Assembly (NCBI RefSeq): GCF_009296315.1
Contig: NZ_WHLY01000004.1
Coordinates: 1 to 64,000 of the forward strand
Direction: 5' to 3'
Length of the DNA: 64,000 nucleotides
Source of the DNA: Salmonirosea aquatica
GTDB lineage: Bacteria; Bacteroidota; Bacteroidia; Cytophagales; Spirosomataceae
Shown here: positions 54,266 to 62,861 of the stretch, piece by piece
Numbering within the stretch: position 1 is the first letter of the stretch
Layout: every line of letters starts with the position of its first letter
Program-made: the position numbers and the translations under genes
Notes under the pieces: generated by a model
The model's database searches: none
Seen by the model: the letters and a program-made list of their open reading frames with translations, nothing else
Told to the model about the DNA's origin: nothing

Positions 54266-54603
54266 ACTATTTTCGAAATAGAGGCAATGCTGAGTCTTTA
54301 CTCCGCATCACGACCTGGGAGGCTGACCGCTTCCACATAGGCTTTGAGTTGGACACCAACTCCGACGAGTTATAGCTCGCCCTGCTGGGGTGGGTCGCCA
54401 AGGCCTCGGGTAGCGCAGGCTGATCAACTTCATCCACACGCTCTCTAACTGGCTGCGACCGATCGCCAACTTCGCCTACCAGCGGCTTAATAACGCGGGC
54501 CACCCAGGAATTGAGCAAAGTCATTCGGCACGTCAAGCGCATCAGCTAAAGGCGGCCCAAGTCCGAACATCTCATGCTACGAGTCCTGGCTCATACCATG
54601 TGA
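54266..54603 (+). mobile_element. Possible IS1380-type transposase tail
   Basis: Readings in more than one frame: RNRGNAESLLR, WEADRFHIGFELDTNSDEL, LINFIHTLSNWLRPIANFAY, then VIRHVKRIS, stop, RRPKSEHLMLRVLAHTM ending near 54603. The RGNAE box, ADRF block and VRH-RRI end fit the C-terminus of IS1380 transposases. The call rests on pattern memory only. Confidence 0.4.
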
Positions 54604-54666
54604 CCAAAAAAAATGTCCAAGACCTAAAAAAGACCTAAAACGAATTTCTTAACTTAAGTGAACGGG

Positions 54667-54705
54667 TTAGTGTATCTCGCCAATCTACTTTTGCAGTCTC
54701 GTTTA
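54667..54705 (+). promoter_or_regulatory. Promoter of the first paralogue, duplicated at 55984
   Basis: TTAGTGTATCTCGCCAATC is followed by the -7 box TACTTTTG at 54686-54693 and then GCAGTCTCGTTTA. The same block with few changes precedes the paralogous gene at 56044. Confidence 0.7.
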
Positions 54706-54723
54706 TCATTAATTAAAAAAGAT

Positions 54724-55341
54724 ATGAAAAAGAAAGTTTTATGGATTGGACTTGCCATAGTGTTGGCAAACAGTTTTCAGGTGAATGCACAAAATTCCAA
54801 ACAAGATAGTACTTACAAAAAGTTTTTTGTTGGGAGTTCACTCTTTATGTTGGGAAATTTTTCCAAAATAAATAACCCTGAGTATGTGCAATTAAATTTT
54901 GGTTATAGGGTAACACCGAAAGATGTTGTTTCCTTTGATTTTAAAAGATCAATTTATGCCTGGCCAATAGGCATTCCATTTGGTCCATCATTAGATGGAC
55001 CAGGACTAAACTATCCCGGTCATGCACGAATACTTGCACCTACAATAGGATACCAGCGTTTTTGGTGGAAAGGAATCTTCACATCCGTCCATGCATTGAA
55101 TGCCTTTGAAAAATATATGGATGAAGATGGTAAAAAAATTGGAAATGGATACACGTTATATCTCAACTTTCATTTGGGTTACCAGATTAAGTTTTTTAAA
55201 AACCGGTTCTTTTTTGAACCAGCTATTGGGTGTAGTTATTGGCCAGTAAGAAATAATGTTCCAGAATCTTTTAAATTACTGGAAAATAAATGGCCCAATT
55301 ACTTTATTCAACCAGGGCTTAATTTTGGCTTTAACTTTTAG
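54724..55341 (+). CDS. Outer-membrane barrel-type protein, paralogue A
   Basis: 205 residues: a signal peptide (MKKKVLWIGLAIVLANSFQV, cut after NAQ) then a mature part rich in aromatic strands (YKKFFVGSSLFMLGNF, YVQLNFGYRVTPKDVVSFDF, TIGYQRFWWKGIFTSVHAL, LYLNFHLGYQIKFFKNRFFF), ending PGLNFGFNF as outer-membrane barrels do. It is clearly related along its whole length to the gene at 56044. The function is unknown. It starts the block to the right of the mobile-element graveyard and has its own promoter. Confidence 0.75.
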   Translation: MKKKVLWIGLAIVLANSFQVNAQNSKQDSTYKKFFVGSSLFMLGNFSKINNPEYVQLNFGYRVTPKDVVSFDFKRSIYAWPIGIPFGPSLDGPGLNYPGHARILAPTIGYQRFWWKGIFTSVHALNAFEKYMDEDGKKIGNGYTLYLNFHLGYQIKFFKNRFFFEPAIGCSYWPVRNNVPESFKLLENKWPNYFIQPGLNFGFNF

Positions 55342-55590
55342 AATCCTTATCGATAAATTAACCTTATTCATTACAAAATAATCCTCCCTCTAAACAGAAG
55401 CTTCTCCTGTTCAATAATAGATTTTATAGAACGTTCTATCAGGGCGACCTCATATTTCTAAAACACTAACATATCGAAATGATTTAAAGTCCAAAACAAA
55501 AAGTGGAAAAAGTACTGTATTGGTGAGTCTATCCTGCATTTCGGATAAAAATTGAATATATATATAAGTAATAAATTTATAGTTACTATT

Positions 55591-55962
55591 ATGAGAAAAA
55601 TTGGCATTTATTCCGTGTTGTTACTGCTCACGGCATTTTTTAGTTCATGTGGCGTCGGCACCGCCCTTGTTACCAACCATAATCAAAACGCCACCGAGGT
55701 ACACTTGAGTGGGAACAACTTCAAAGTAATTGATCAGGTAAGCGGAAGTTCGGAGGATTCTTATGTATTGGCAATTGGAGGTATGAAAAAAAGGCAACTG
55801 TACCAAAATGCATATTCAGCGATGATGAATAAAGCCAACTTGCAGAACGGTTCCAAAGCCATAATCAACGTGATAACTGAGGAACACATTAGTGGTTTTG
55901 CCCCTTTTTTTGTCAGAAGAACTATTACGGTGAGTGCCCAAGTAGTTGAATTTACGAGATAA
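55591..55962 (+). CDS. DUF6567-like lipoprotein
   Basis: 123 residues from MRKIGIYSVLLLLTAFFSSC, lipobox FFSSC. The body reads NATEVHLSGNNFKVIDQVSG, YVLAIGGMKKRQLYQNAYSA, AMMNKANLQNGSKAIINVIT and RRTITVSAQVVEF, a pattern I associate with the DUF6567 family of small Bacteroidota lipoproteins. An in-frame ATG at 55552 is less likely. It sits between the two barrel paralogues. Confidence 0.7.
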   Translation: MRKIGIYSVLLLLTAFFSSCGVGTALVTNHNQNATEVHLSGNNFKVIDQVSGSSEDSYVLAIGGMKKRQLYQNAYSAMMNKANLQNGSKAIINVITEEHISGFAPFFVRRTITVSAQVVEFTR

Positions 55963-55983
55963 GTTCAAAGAGATGGGCTGCGT

Positions 55984-56023
55984 ATTTAGTGTATCTCGTC
56001 AATCTATATTTGCGGTATCGTTT
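55984..56023 (+). promoter_or_regulatory. Promoter of the second paralogue
   Basis: TTTAGTGTATCTCGTCAATC is followed by TATATTTG at 56005-56012 (a full TAnnTTTG match) and GCGGTATCGTTTA. It is a near copy of the block at 54667. Confidence 0.7.
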
Positions 56024-56043
56024 AACACGATTTAAAAAAAGAC

Positions 56044-56673
56044 ATGCAAAAGAAAATTTTATGTTTCGCCTTGACCTTAATGGTGGCAAGCACTCTGCAA
56101 GTTAAAGCTCAATATGCTAAAACAGGCAGCACTTACAAACGATGGTTCGTTGGAACCTCTTTATTTGTTTTATTGGGTAATCTCGATACAGAAGACCCGC
56201 CCAACTTCGCACAACTCGATATGGGTTATCGGATTACGGGAAAAGACGCAATTAGATTGTCTCCAAAAACCTGGAAATATGGCTGGCCAAATGGTATTCA
56301 TCCACTTTTAAACAAAGCATACAAGAAGCCAGAAGAAAGATTTCCGGGATATGTTCGTGAGTTTGGCGTAACAGCTTCCTACCAACGATTTTTATGGAAA
56401 GGCTTGTATGCCCAACTTGATGTAATGCCTACTTGGCAAAATTTTGTGAATGACAAGGGTAAGAAAATTGACAATGGTTGTCAGATTTTCAATTCATACC
56501 GTGTTGGTTATCACATCAAACTCTTTAAGGACAAATTTTTCTTTCAACCATCACTATGTATGACCCATCGTGCTTATCACACAAAATTACCTGATGGATT
56601 TAAACAGGTAGATGATAAATGGTCTAAATTCGTCTTTCCAGAACCAGGACTAAATGTCGGGTTTAATTTCTAA
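56044..56673 (+). CDS. Outer-membrane barrel-type protein, paralogue B
   Basis: 209 residues. A signal peptide (MQKKILCFALTLMVASTLQV, cut after KAQ) and a mature barrel-like part parallel to the gene at 54724: YKRWFVGTSLFVLLGNL, FAQLDMGYRITGKDAIRLSP, VTASYQRFLWKGLYAQLDVM, YRVGYHIKLFKDKFFFQPSL, ending PGLNVGFNF. Both genes keep the same lengths between strands, so they are a duplicated pair with duplicated promoters. An intrinsic terminator follows. The function is unknown. Confidence 0.75.
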   Translation: MQKKILCFALTLMVASTLQVKAQYAKTGSTYKRWFVGTSLFVLLGNLDTEDPPNFAQLDMGYRITGKDAIRLSPKTWKYGWPNGIHPLLNKAYKKPEERFPGYVREFGVTASYQRFLWKGLYAQLDVMPTWQNFVNDKGKKIDNGCQIFNSYRVGYHIKLFKDKFFFQPSLCMTHRAYHTKLPDGFKQVDDKWSKFVFPEPGLNVGFNF

Positions 56674-56722
56674 AACTATAATGATCAGATGAAGCAGGGC
56701 TTTCTTTTAAAAAATAGTAAGG

Positions 56723-56743
56723 GACAGGCAGCCCTGTCTTTTT
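56723..56743 (+). terminator. Intrinsic terminator after paralogue B
   Basis: GACAGG (56723-56728) pairs with CCTGTC (56733-56738) around a CAGC loop, followed by T5. It closes the 56044 gene. Confidence 0.65.
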
Positions 56744-56934
56744 GGTTCTCCAGACTACAATCTTGACTTCCACCCCTCGCCAATCCAAAGCTAGTTCCGC
56801 ACGGGCGCGACAACCGAAGCAAAAAGCATAGCATGGTCCTCGTTCTTACAGGCTAGGCCATCGGATGGCAGCCAGATAAGCCAGGAAACGTGGTACTACG
56901 TCAGGAAAGCTCGTCCTGCGAACCGAGGGTAGGA

Positions 56935-57188
56935 CTAGAAACTTTTCGACCCTACCCGCCGGCATTGGCCTCTTGAACCGGGCCGCCGGAGTGTTGACCC
57001 ATTTCTACTGGGACATGACACTGGCCGAAGATGGCTTGAGAATCAAGAGTCAGCACGTCAGCAGGATAATGAGTAGCATTAGGAAACTGGTGGTCAATTT
57101 ATTGAAACGCATTAGGCCTAAAAATATGGCTACTCAGATTGATGAGTTTGCCGATGATTTCAATGCCTTGATTTGCTTCTTGACTTAA
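56935..57188 (+). pseudogene. ISAs1-like transposase C-terminal remnant
   Basis: The plus strand reads TRNFSTLPAGIGLLNRAAGV, LTHFYWDMTLAEDGLRIKSQ, HVSRIMSSIRKLVVNLLKRI and a tail ending NALICFLT at 57188. The WDM-LAEDG-R block followed by a helix with IRKLVVNLLKR matches the end of ISAs1/IS4-type transposases (W-LDV-F-ED-SR then R-IALNLLK). No start, no upstream part and no terminal repeat were found. The sequence from 56750 to 56930 shows no gene. Confidence 0.45.
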
Positions 57189-57356
57189 CAAATGATTTTA
57201 TAAAACCCTTGATCTCGGATATGTCCGGTCGGGTCAATTTCCCGCGCTAGACTTAAAACGTCCTACCTAAGTTTGTGCATTGATTGCCGGGTTTATGATG
57301 GAACGAAGGGCCAGATTTGTCCCAGAATGAAGGACAGAAAAGTGAAACATAACTTG

Positions 57357-59729
57357 ATGAATAACTTAGAACGATTGACGGTCTTGGGGCTGATACTGCT
57401 GACGGGTACTTTGAACGCTCAGGCACAGGAAAAATACACCGTCAGCGGTTACGTGAAAGACATCGCCAACGGCGAGGGACTAATCGGTGTGTCGGTGTAC
57501 GTGCGGGAAGGTAGCACGAGCGTTGCCACGAATCCATACGGCTTCTATTCGATTACCTTGCCCGAGGGTGAGTATTCGCTGGTGTTCAGCTGTATAGGCT
57601 ATCAGAAACTGACCGAGCGCATGACGCTCAATACCGATCAGCGCCGGAATGTGGAAATGACCTCCGAAAGTAAACAACTGAAAGAGGTAATAATCTCTAC
57701 TAAAAAAGAAGATGAAAACGTCCGCAGCCTGGAAATGTCGGTCAATAAGGTAAATATCAAAACGATCCGCCAGATTCCGGCCCTGCTGGGCGAAGTGGAC
57801 ATTATCCGCAGCATCCAGTTATTACCCGGCGTAACCACCGTCGGTGAAGGCGCTTCGGGCTTCAATGTGCGTGGCGGCGACGTCTCACAGAACCTGATCC
57901 TGCTGGATGAGGCTCCCGTCTATAATTCTTCTCACTTATTTGGTTTTTTCTCGGTCTTTAACCCTGATGCCGTCAAGGATGTCAAGCTTATCAAGGGAGG
58001 TATCCCGGCGCAGTACGGCGGGCGTATTTCGTCGATTCTGGACGTCAGAATGAAGGAGGGCAATACCAAGAAGCGCGAAATCAACGGCGGAATCGGCACC
58101 ATTTTCTCACGGTTGACCTACGAGCAGCCTTTCGCCCAGAGCCGGGGCTCGTTCATCGTGGCGGCGCGGCGGTCGTACATCGATGTGCTGGCGAAACCTT
58201 TCCTAAAAGGCGATCTGAAAAAAAGCCGCTTCAACTTCTATGACCTCACGGCTAAGGTCAACTACCGCCTCGATGACAAAAATACTTTTTATGCCTCCGG
58301 CTACTTCGGGCGCGATGTGTTCGGGGCGGCGGATTTTGGCTTTGGCTGGGGCAATGGCACCGCCACGGCACGCTGGAATCACATTTTTTCGAATAAGCTC
58401 TTCCTCAACCTTACAACCTATTACAGCAACTACGACTATTCCATTAATTCGGACCCCTATAATAAAACTCCCAACGACCGCTTTGAGTGGAATTCCAAAA
58501 TCATTAGTACCAGCGTGAAGCCCGACTTCACCTACTACCTTACGCCCAACAACCAGCTTATCTTTGGCGGACAGTACATCAAATACGACAGCTGTCCTGG
58601 TAATGCCGTGGTGGTGTCCAGTGGCGAGAGCCGCAACATCAGCCTTGATTCCCGCTTCGGCGACGAGTCAGCTTTGTACATCGCTAACGAACAGAAAATC
58701 TCCGATCGCTTTTCGCTGCAATACGGGCTGCGTTACTCTCTGTACCGCAACGTCGGTCCGGGTCAGGTCTATCAATATCAGGAAATCCAGCCAGATGAGC
58801 GCAAACTACCCGTATTACCGGGAACGGCGGTAACGAAAGGCGATGTGATCAAGACATACGGCAACTGGGAGCCAAGGTTTTCTATGAATATCGGTCTGAG
58901 TCCGACCGCCTCGATCAAGGCCAGCTACAACCGCACGGTGCAGTACCTGCACCTTCTATCCAACACGGCAGCTACTTCGCCGGTCGACGTCTGGACGCTT
59001 AGTACCAATAGTATCAAGCCCGAAATCGCCGACCAGGTGGCACTGGGCTGGTTTCAGAACTTCCGCGACAATACCTATGAGGCTTCCGTGGAAGTGTACT
59101 ACAAGGATTTGCAGAATCAAATCGACTACGTACGTAACTCCGACCTGCTGCTCAATCGCTACGTCGAAGGCGATTTGCTATTTGGCAAAGGCCGAGCCTA
59201 CGGAGCGGAGTTTTTCCTGAAAAAGAACAAGGGACGGTTGACAGGCTGGCTCAGTTATACGCTGGCCCGCACGGAACGGCTGGTCGACGGCGTCAACAAC
59301 GACGACTGGTTTCCGGCTCGCTTCGACAAACCCCACAACGTTACGCTGGTCGGGATTTATAATCTCAACGAACGATTGACGCTATCGTCCACTTTTACGT
59401 TTGCATCAGGTACCCCCGCGACCTTTCCTACCAACCGCTTTGTGTATAATGGCTGGGCGTTGCCGCACAACGTATATAATGCCCGCAACAATAACCGAAT
59501 TCCACCGTACAATCGCCTGGATCTGGCGGCAACCTTGAAGTCCAGGAAAAAACTGTTCGGAGTCGTACGGGGTGAGTGGGTTTTCTCGGTCTATAACGCC
59601 TACAATCGCCGGAATCCGTACTCAGTCTATGTCCAGCAGAATGAAGATAATGCGCTGACGACCGAAGCCATTCGCTTCTCAATCATCGGGTCAATAATCC
59701 CAGCCGTCACCTACAATTTCAAATTTTGA
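57357..59729 (+). CDS. TonB-dependent receptor with carboxypeptidase-regulatory-like domain
   Basis: 790 residues from MNNLERLTVLGLILLTGTLN; upstream in-frame starts are poor. The signal peptide ends NAQAQ. Next comes a CarboxypepD_reg-like domain (YTVSGYVKDIANGEGLIGVS, TNPYGFYSITLPEGEYSLVF), the plug domain (QLLPGVTTVGEGASGFNVRG, GGDVSQNLILLDEAPVYN, GGIPAQYGGRISSILDVR) and a 22-strand-type barrel ending PAVTYNFKF. It imports a large nutrient or siderophore across the outer membrane using TonB energy. A DUF4249 lipoprotein follows, the usual partner of this receptor subtype; no SusD-type protein is present, so a glycan substrate is less likely. Confidence 0.93.
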   Translation: MNNLERLTVLGLILLTGTLNAQAQEKYTVSGYVKDIANGEGLIGVSVYVREGSTSVATNPYGFYSITLPEGEYSLVFSCIGYQKLTERMTLNTDQRRNVEMTSESKQLKEVIISTKKEDENVRSLEMSVNKVNIKTIRQIPALLGEVDIIRSIQLLPGVTTVGEGASGFNVRGGDVSQNLILLDEAPVYNSSHLFGFFSVFNPDAVKDVKLIKGGIPAQYGGRISSILDVRMKEGNTKKREINGGIGTIFSRLTYEQPFAQSRGSFIVAARRSYIDVLAKPFLKGDLKKSRFNFYDLTAKVNYRLDDKNTFYASGYFGRDVFGAADFGFGWGNGTATARWNHIFSNKLFLNLTTYYSNYDYSINSDPYNKTPNDRFEWNSKIISTSVKPDFTYYLTPNNQLIFGGQYIKYDSCPGNAVVVSSGESRNISLDSRFGDESALYIANEQKISDRFSLQYGLRYSLYRNVGPGQVYQYQEIQPDERKLPVLPGTAVTKGDVIKTYGNWEPRFSMNIGLSPTASIKASYNRTVQYLHLLSNTAATSPVDVWTLSTNSIKPEIADQVALGWFQNFRDNTYEASVEVYYKDLQNQIDYVRNSDLLLNRYVEGDLLFGKGRAYGAEFFLKKNKGRLTGWLSYTLARTERLVDGVNNDDWFPARFDKPHNVTLVGIYNLNERLTLSSTFTFASGTPATFPTNRFVYNGWALPHNVYNARNNNRIPPYNRLDLAATLKSRKKLFGVVRGEWVFSVYNAYNRRNPYSVYVQQNEDNALTTEAIRFSIIGSIIPAVTYNFKF

Positions 59730-59747
59730 GAAATCGACAAATTGTGG

Positions 59748-59767
59748 AAACGCGATTTATCGCGTTT
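59748..59767 (+). promoter_or_regulatory. Stem-loop between receptor and DUF4249 genes
   Basis: AAACGCGA pairs with TCGCGTTT around TTTA, 19 bp after the receptor stop. No T run, so it may protect the upstream mRNA end or tune expression of the second gene rather than terminate. Confidence 0.5.
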
Positions 59768-59827
59768 AACGGGCGAAACAACCCGCATTTGGACAATAGC
59801 CTCTGATCAATGTAAAGAAAAATAGCC

Positions 59828-60745
59828 ATGAAAAAAAGTACCATGTATTTGTTGCTGAGCCTGTTCGCCGTGTCAGCTCCCCTGACAAGCTGCGAGGATG
59901 CCATCGACATCAACACCGAAACCGGTCCCACCGAACTCGTCGTGGATGGCTGGATCACGAACCAACCCGGCCCACAAACGATAAAACTGACGCTATCGGC
60001 GGCTTATTTCAACAATGGTCCGGCCGTACCTGCCTTAGGGGCTGAGGTATCGGTAATTGACGACAAGGGTATAGCGTATATATTCACAGACGAAAAAAAC
60101 AAGGGCTCCTATAAGTGGACGCCCAAATCGGACACGGTGGCCCTGGGTCGTATCGGGGGCAGGTATGCTTTACAAATCAAACACAGCGGCGAGGAATACA
60201 CCGCCACCAACGAAATCAAGCGGGTGCCAAAGATCGATTCGCTGGTGTACGAAGAGGAAAGTTTCCCGATCAATCCTCCCGAAGGACCCAAAGATGGCTA
60301 CCTGGCTCAGTTTTACGCCCGTGACTTCGTGGGCCTCAGCGACACCTACTGGATCAAACCCCTGAAAAGCGGTAAACTCTACGGCACCGACCCAGAGGAT
60401 ATTTCGCTGGCCTTCGACGCCTCTTTCAGCCCTGGCTCGCCTTCTGACGGACTGGTATTTATTAAACCTCTACGGCAGTCGATCAACGTCAATAAATTGT
60501 TTTCTGCGGGTGATACGGTGGGCGTGGAATTGCACAGCATCAGTATCGAAACGTACTACTTCTTATTTCAGGTCAGGCAGGAAAGCAGTAATGGCGGTAT
60601 CTTCGCCGTGCCTCCCGCCAATATTCCTACTAATATTTCCAACAAAAACCCCAACGGCAAAAAAGCCCTCGGTTTCTTCGGTACCTCCGCCGTCAGCCGC
60701 GCCGAAACGGTGATCAATCCGAAGAAGGCGAAGTTGAAAGAGTAG
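59828..60745 (+). CDS. DUF4249 family lipoprotein
   Basis: 305 residues with a lipobox ending APLTSC (Cys22). The family pattern is ELVVDGWITNQPGPQTIKLT, AEVSVIDDKGIAYIFTDEKN, RYALQIKHSGEEYTATNEIK, then RVPKIDSLVYEEESF and a C-terminal beta-rich part. DUF4249 proteins are encoded beside TonB-dependent receptors of the CarboxypepD_reg type and probably cap or assist them at the cell surface. The gene follows the receptor by 98 bp with a stem-loop between. Confidence 0.88.
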   Translation: MKKSTMYLLLSLFAVSAPLTSCEDAIDINTETGPTELVVDGWITNQPGPQTIKLTLSAAYFNNGPAVPALGAEVSVIDDKGIAYIFTDEKNKGSYKWTPKSDTVALGRIGGRYALQIKHSGEEYTATNEIKRVPKIDSLVYEEESFPINPPEGPKDGYLAQFYARDFVGLSDTYWIKPLKSGKLYGTDPEDISLAFDASFSPGSPSDGLVFIKPLRQSINVNKLFSAGDTVGVELHSISIETYYFLFQVRQESSNGGIFAVPPANIPTNISNKNPNGKKALGFFGTSAVSRAETVINPKKAKLKE

Positions 60746-60910
60746 TTTTTAGGGAATACCAAAGTACCTAAGGGCCAAAAATGGAAGGTGAAATCCAACG
60801 GTTTGCTCAGCGTCGCGAACAAGCCTTCTACACCACCCAGCCCGCCGCTTTGGGAGCGTGCGCCTTCGCCAAACAGATGGAAATTACGCCAATGATAATC
60901 TGTTTCTGCA

Positions 60911-60933
60911 CGTCCCGATTTGTAATCGGGACG
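60911..60933. repeat. REP-like palindrome, copy 1
   Basis: CGTCCCGATT-TGT-AATCGGGACG, a perfect palindrome with 10-base arms. The core CCGATT...AATCGG recurs in the opposite orientation at 61206-61220. Confidence 0.6.
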
Positions 60934-61088
60934 GTTTCCCGCTGGGATACTATCTCCTCGGGTTTGCAACGCGAATGCACTCATGCGCGGATCGCGTTAT
61001 AGAGGAGTGAATTAACTTATAAAGTACCTAAGTTTCACCCCAGAGGCGTCGGCGGTTAATAGTAAATGTCCTTATTAACCAGTCTTTA

Positions 61089-61103
61089 CACCCCTCCGGG
61101 GTG
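61089..61103. repeat. CACCCC/GGGGTG palindrome
   Basis: CACCCC-TCC-GGGGTG. A similar GCCCC-GCT-GGGGC lies at 61140-61152. Such short GC palindromes in gene-free sequence resemble dispersed REP-type repeats. Confidence 0.5.
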
Positions 61104-61205
61104 GTGATAAAATGCATTCACCTGAACTATTAACAGATGGCCCCGCTGGGGCAATTACTTTAAGACTTTATTCATCCATCAATAAAACGCGAAGCAGATG
61201 CAACA

Positions 61206-61220
61206 CCGATTACAAATCGG
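61206..61220. repeat. REP-like palindrome, copy 2
   Basis: CCGATT-ACA-AATCGG, the reverse-complement core of the palindrome at 60911. The two copies flank the CACCCC/GGGGTG palindromes. Confidence 0.6.
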
Positions 61221-61555
61221 GATTAGCGGGAGATTTTTCAGTATTGTTTAAAAGTACCCTGTTAAAAGGGCTTTGTTGCATGGTCTTGATAATCCAGGAA
61301 CGACTTTAGGTGGCCTGAAAATATTATTTAATAAGTGACTGTTTTTCCTAAAAATATAAACTTGTGAAACTCTAGTTAGGCTCTGCCTAAGTGGAACAAG
61401 ATTAAAATTAGCCTTTCACAAGCCATGCAACAAAGCCTGTTAAAAGTATAAAAAAAATGAATAGAGTATAGCATAAAAACAAAAAGTACTGCAAAACTTG
61501 GGTGTATACCAGAGTTGGTGGCAAGCATACGACAACACCATACGAACTCAAAACT

Positions 61556-61879
61556 TTAACTTGCTGACATTCGTTTTTCTCCCCAACTTCTCATTTGACT
61601 GATAAAAGGGATTAATTCCATTCCTGTATCGGTAAGTGAATATTCAACTTTTGGTGGAACTTCTAAATAAACTTTTCTAATAATCAGCTTATCAGCTTCC
61701 AATTCTTTAAGTGTTTGGGTTAGCATTTTTGGAGTTATCCCAACCACAGCTCTGTTTAACTCTCCATACCTGAGACAACCTTCTCTTAATACCCATAAAA
61801 TCCGCCCTTTATATTTTCCGCCGATTCTTTGAAATGCGTAATCAACAGCACAATACGCCTTTTGAATATTTTTTTTCAT
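61556..61879 (-). CDS. HxlR family transcriptional regulator (AT-rich copy)
   Basis: 107 residues: MKKNIQKAYCAVDYAFQRIG with the conserved cysteine, GGKYKGRILWVLREGCLRYG, then the recognition helix region VVGITPKMLTQTLKELEADK and the wing in EVPPKVEYSLTDTGMELIPF. It is divergent from a CPBP protease gene with a palindromic site between. It differs strongly in base composition from the HxlR at 20285. Confidence 0.9.
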   Translation of the reverse strand: MKKNIQKAYCAVDYAFQRIGGKYKGRILWVLREGCLRYGELNRAVVGITPKMLTQTLKELEADKLIIRKVYLEVPPKVEYSLTDTGMELIPFISQMRSWGEKRMSAS

Positions 61880-61923
61880 TTTTGAAAGTTTAAACCATTG
61901 ATAATCAGCTTTACTATGTTTTT

Positions 61924-61951
61924 AGTATGTACCATACTTTATTGTATGTAC
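61924..61951. promoter_or_regulatory. Probable HxlR operator
   Basis: AGTATG-TAC-CATACT (61924-61938) is a perfect palindrome, and the half-site GTATGTAC is repeated at 61944-61951. It lies between the divergent HxlR and CPBP genes. Confidence 0.6.
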
Positions 61952-62006
61952 TTGCTGCAAAGGTATAAAATACTTTTTATTGCAAAAATTTTAAATAAAA
62001 TAAATT

Positions 62007-62861
62007 ATGAATGCAACTATCAAAAGAATGCTTTATTTTCCAATAACAAAAATTATCATTGGAATTGTGGTCTGTTTTTCTCTATTTGTTTTAATTCAAA
62101 ACTTTGTATTAAAACCATTTTTTTATAGCATTATTCAAGATAAAAGTATTGCCGTCCCAATTATTCACTGTTTTTCTTTTATAATTTTATTAGCCGCTTA
62201 TTACTATTTATTCCGTTTATATGATAAAAGAAAAATAACAGAATTATCCATAAAATATTTACTTAAAGAAATGTTTGGAGGATTTTTCTTTGGTTTTTTT
62301 ACAATTTCCTTATCTATTTTCATTTTATACTTATTAGGGCATTATCGAGCTATTAGTATTTCTACAGTTCACTATTCAATAAAGTTTTTCACATTCTTAA
62401 TGTTTGCGGCCATAGTTGAAGACTTATTTCATAGAGGGTTAATAGTTCGTGTCTGTGAAAATTGGTTAGGAACTAATTTAACCCTTGTCATTGCAATGTT
62501 AGTAGAATTGCAACACATTTATAATCCAAATTCCAACTTATTTAGTCTTTTTTATTATTTGATTTGGGGGTTTACCATGGGAATGATGTTTATCTATACT
62601 AAAAGAATTTGGCTACCATTTTTCTTCCATTTAGGTTGGAATTTTGCTCAGCCTTTTTATGGCTCAAATCTCACAGGGATAGATGATATGGGCAATATCA
62701 TTCAATCAAAATTCAACGGCCCTGAACTATTGACAGGGGGTGCTGTTGGAATTGAGGGTTCAATTTTTACAGCGTCTTTTTTATTGCTTATTGGAATCAT
62801 ACTTTATTATCGAGCAAAAAGAGAGGGTAAAATTGTAAAAAGCAAACTGTTTGAAAGATGA
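62007..62861 (+). CDS. CPBP family intramembrane protease, altered motif
   Basis: 284 residues, AT-rich, with about eight membrane helices. It has the same layout as the gene at 28320: VEDLFHRG (Glu138, Asp139, Arg143), ELQHIYNPNS (His170) and HLGWNF (His208, Asn212). The second glutamate of the EE motif is aspartate here, so activity may be changed. Its TGA overlaps the ATG of the broken cupin gene (ATGA at 62858), so the two were once coupled. It is divergent from HxlR and probably repressed by it. Confidence 0.87.
   Translation: MNATIKRMLYFPITKIIIGIVVCFSLFVLIQNFVLKPFFYSIIQDKSIAVPIIHCFSFIILLAAYYYLFRLYDKRKITELSIKYLLKEMFGGFFFGFFTISLSIFILYLLGHYRAISISTVHYSIKFFTFLMFAAIVEDLFHRGLIVRVCENWLGTNLTLVIAMLVELQHIYNPNSNLFSLFYYLIWGFTMGMMFIYTKRIWLPFFFHLGWNFAQPFYGSNLTGIDDMGNIIQSKFNGPELLTGGAVGIEGSIFTASFLLLIGIILYYRAKREGKIVKSKLFER

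Larger units (their letters stand above)
60746..61555. other. 810-bp gap with several palindromes, no gene
   Basis: The short readings here are not protein-like. The first half is GC-balanced and repeat-rich; from about 61320 it becomes AT-rich, marking the start of the second AT-rich block. It contains the palindromes listed separately and the motif GTTGGTGGCAAG at 61514-61525. Confidence 0.5.

Noticed and set aside
57357-60745. SusC/SusD polysaccharide utilisation locus
   Set aside because: The lipoprotein is of DUF4249 type, not SusD, and no glycoside hydrolase is nearby.
60911-61220. CRISPR array
   Set aside because: The repeats are few, palindromic, in opposite orientations and not evenly spaced; no cas genes are present.
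60781-61309. Short plus readings in the repeat-rich gap
   Set aside because: They run through palindromes and have no homology that I recognise; not supported as genes.
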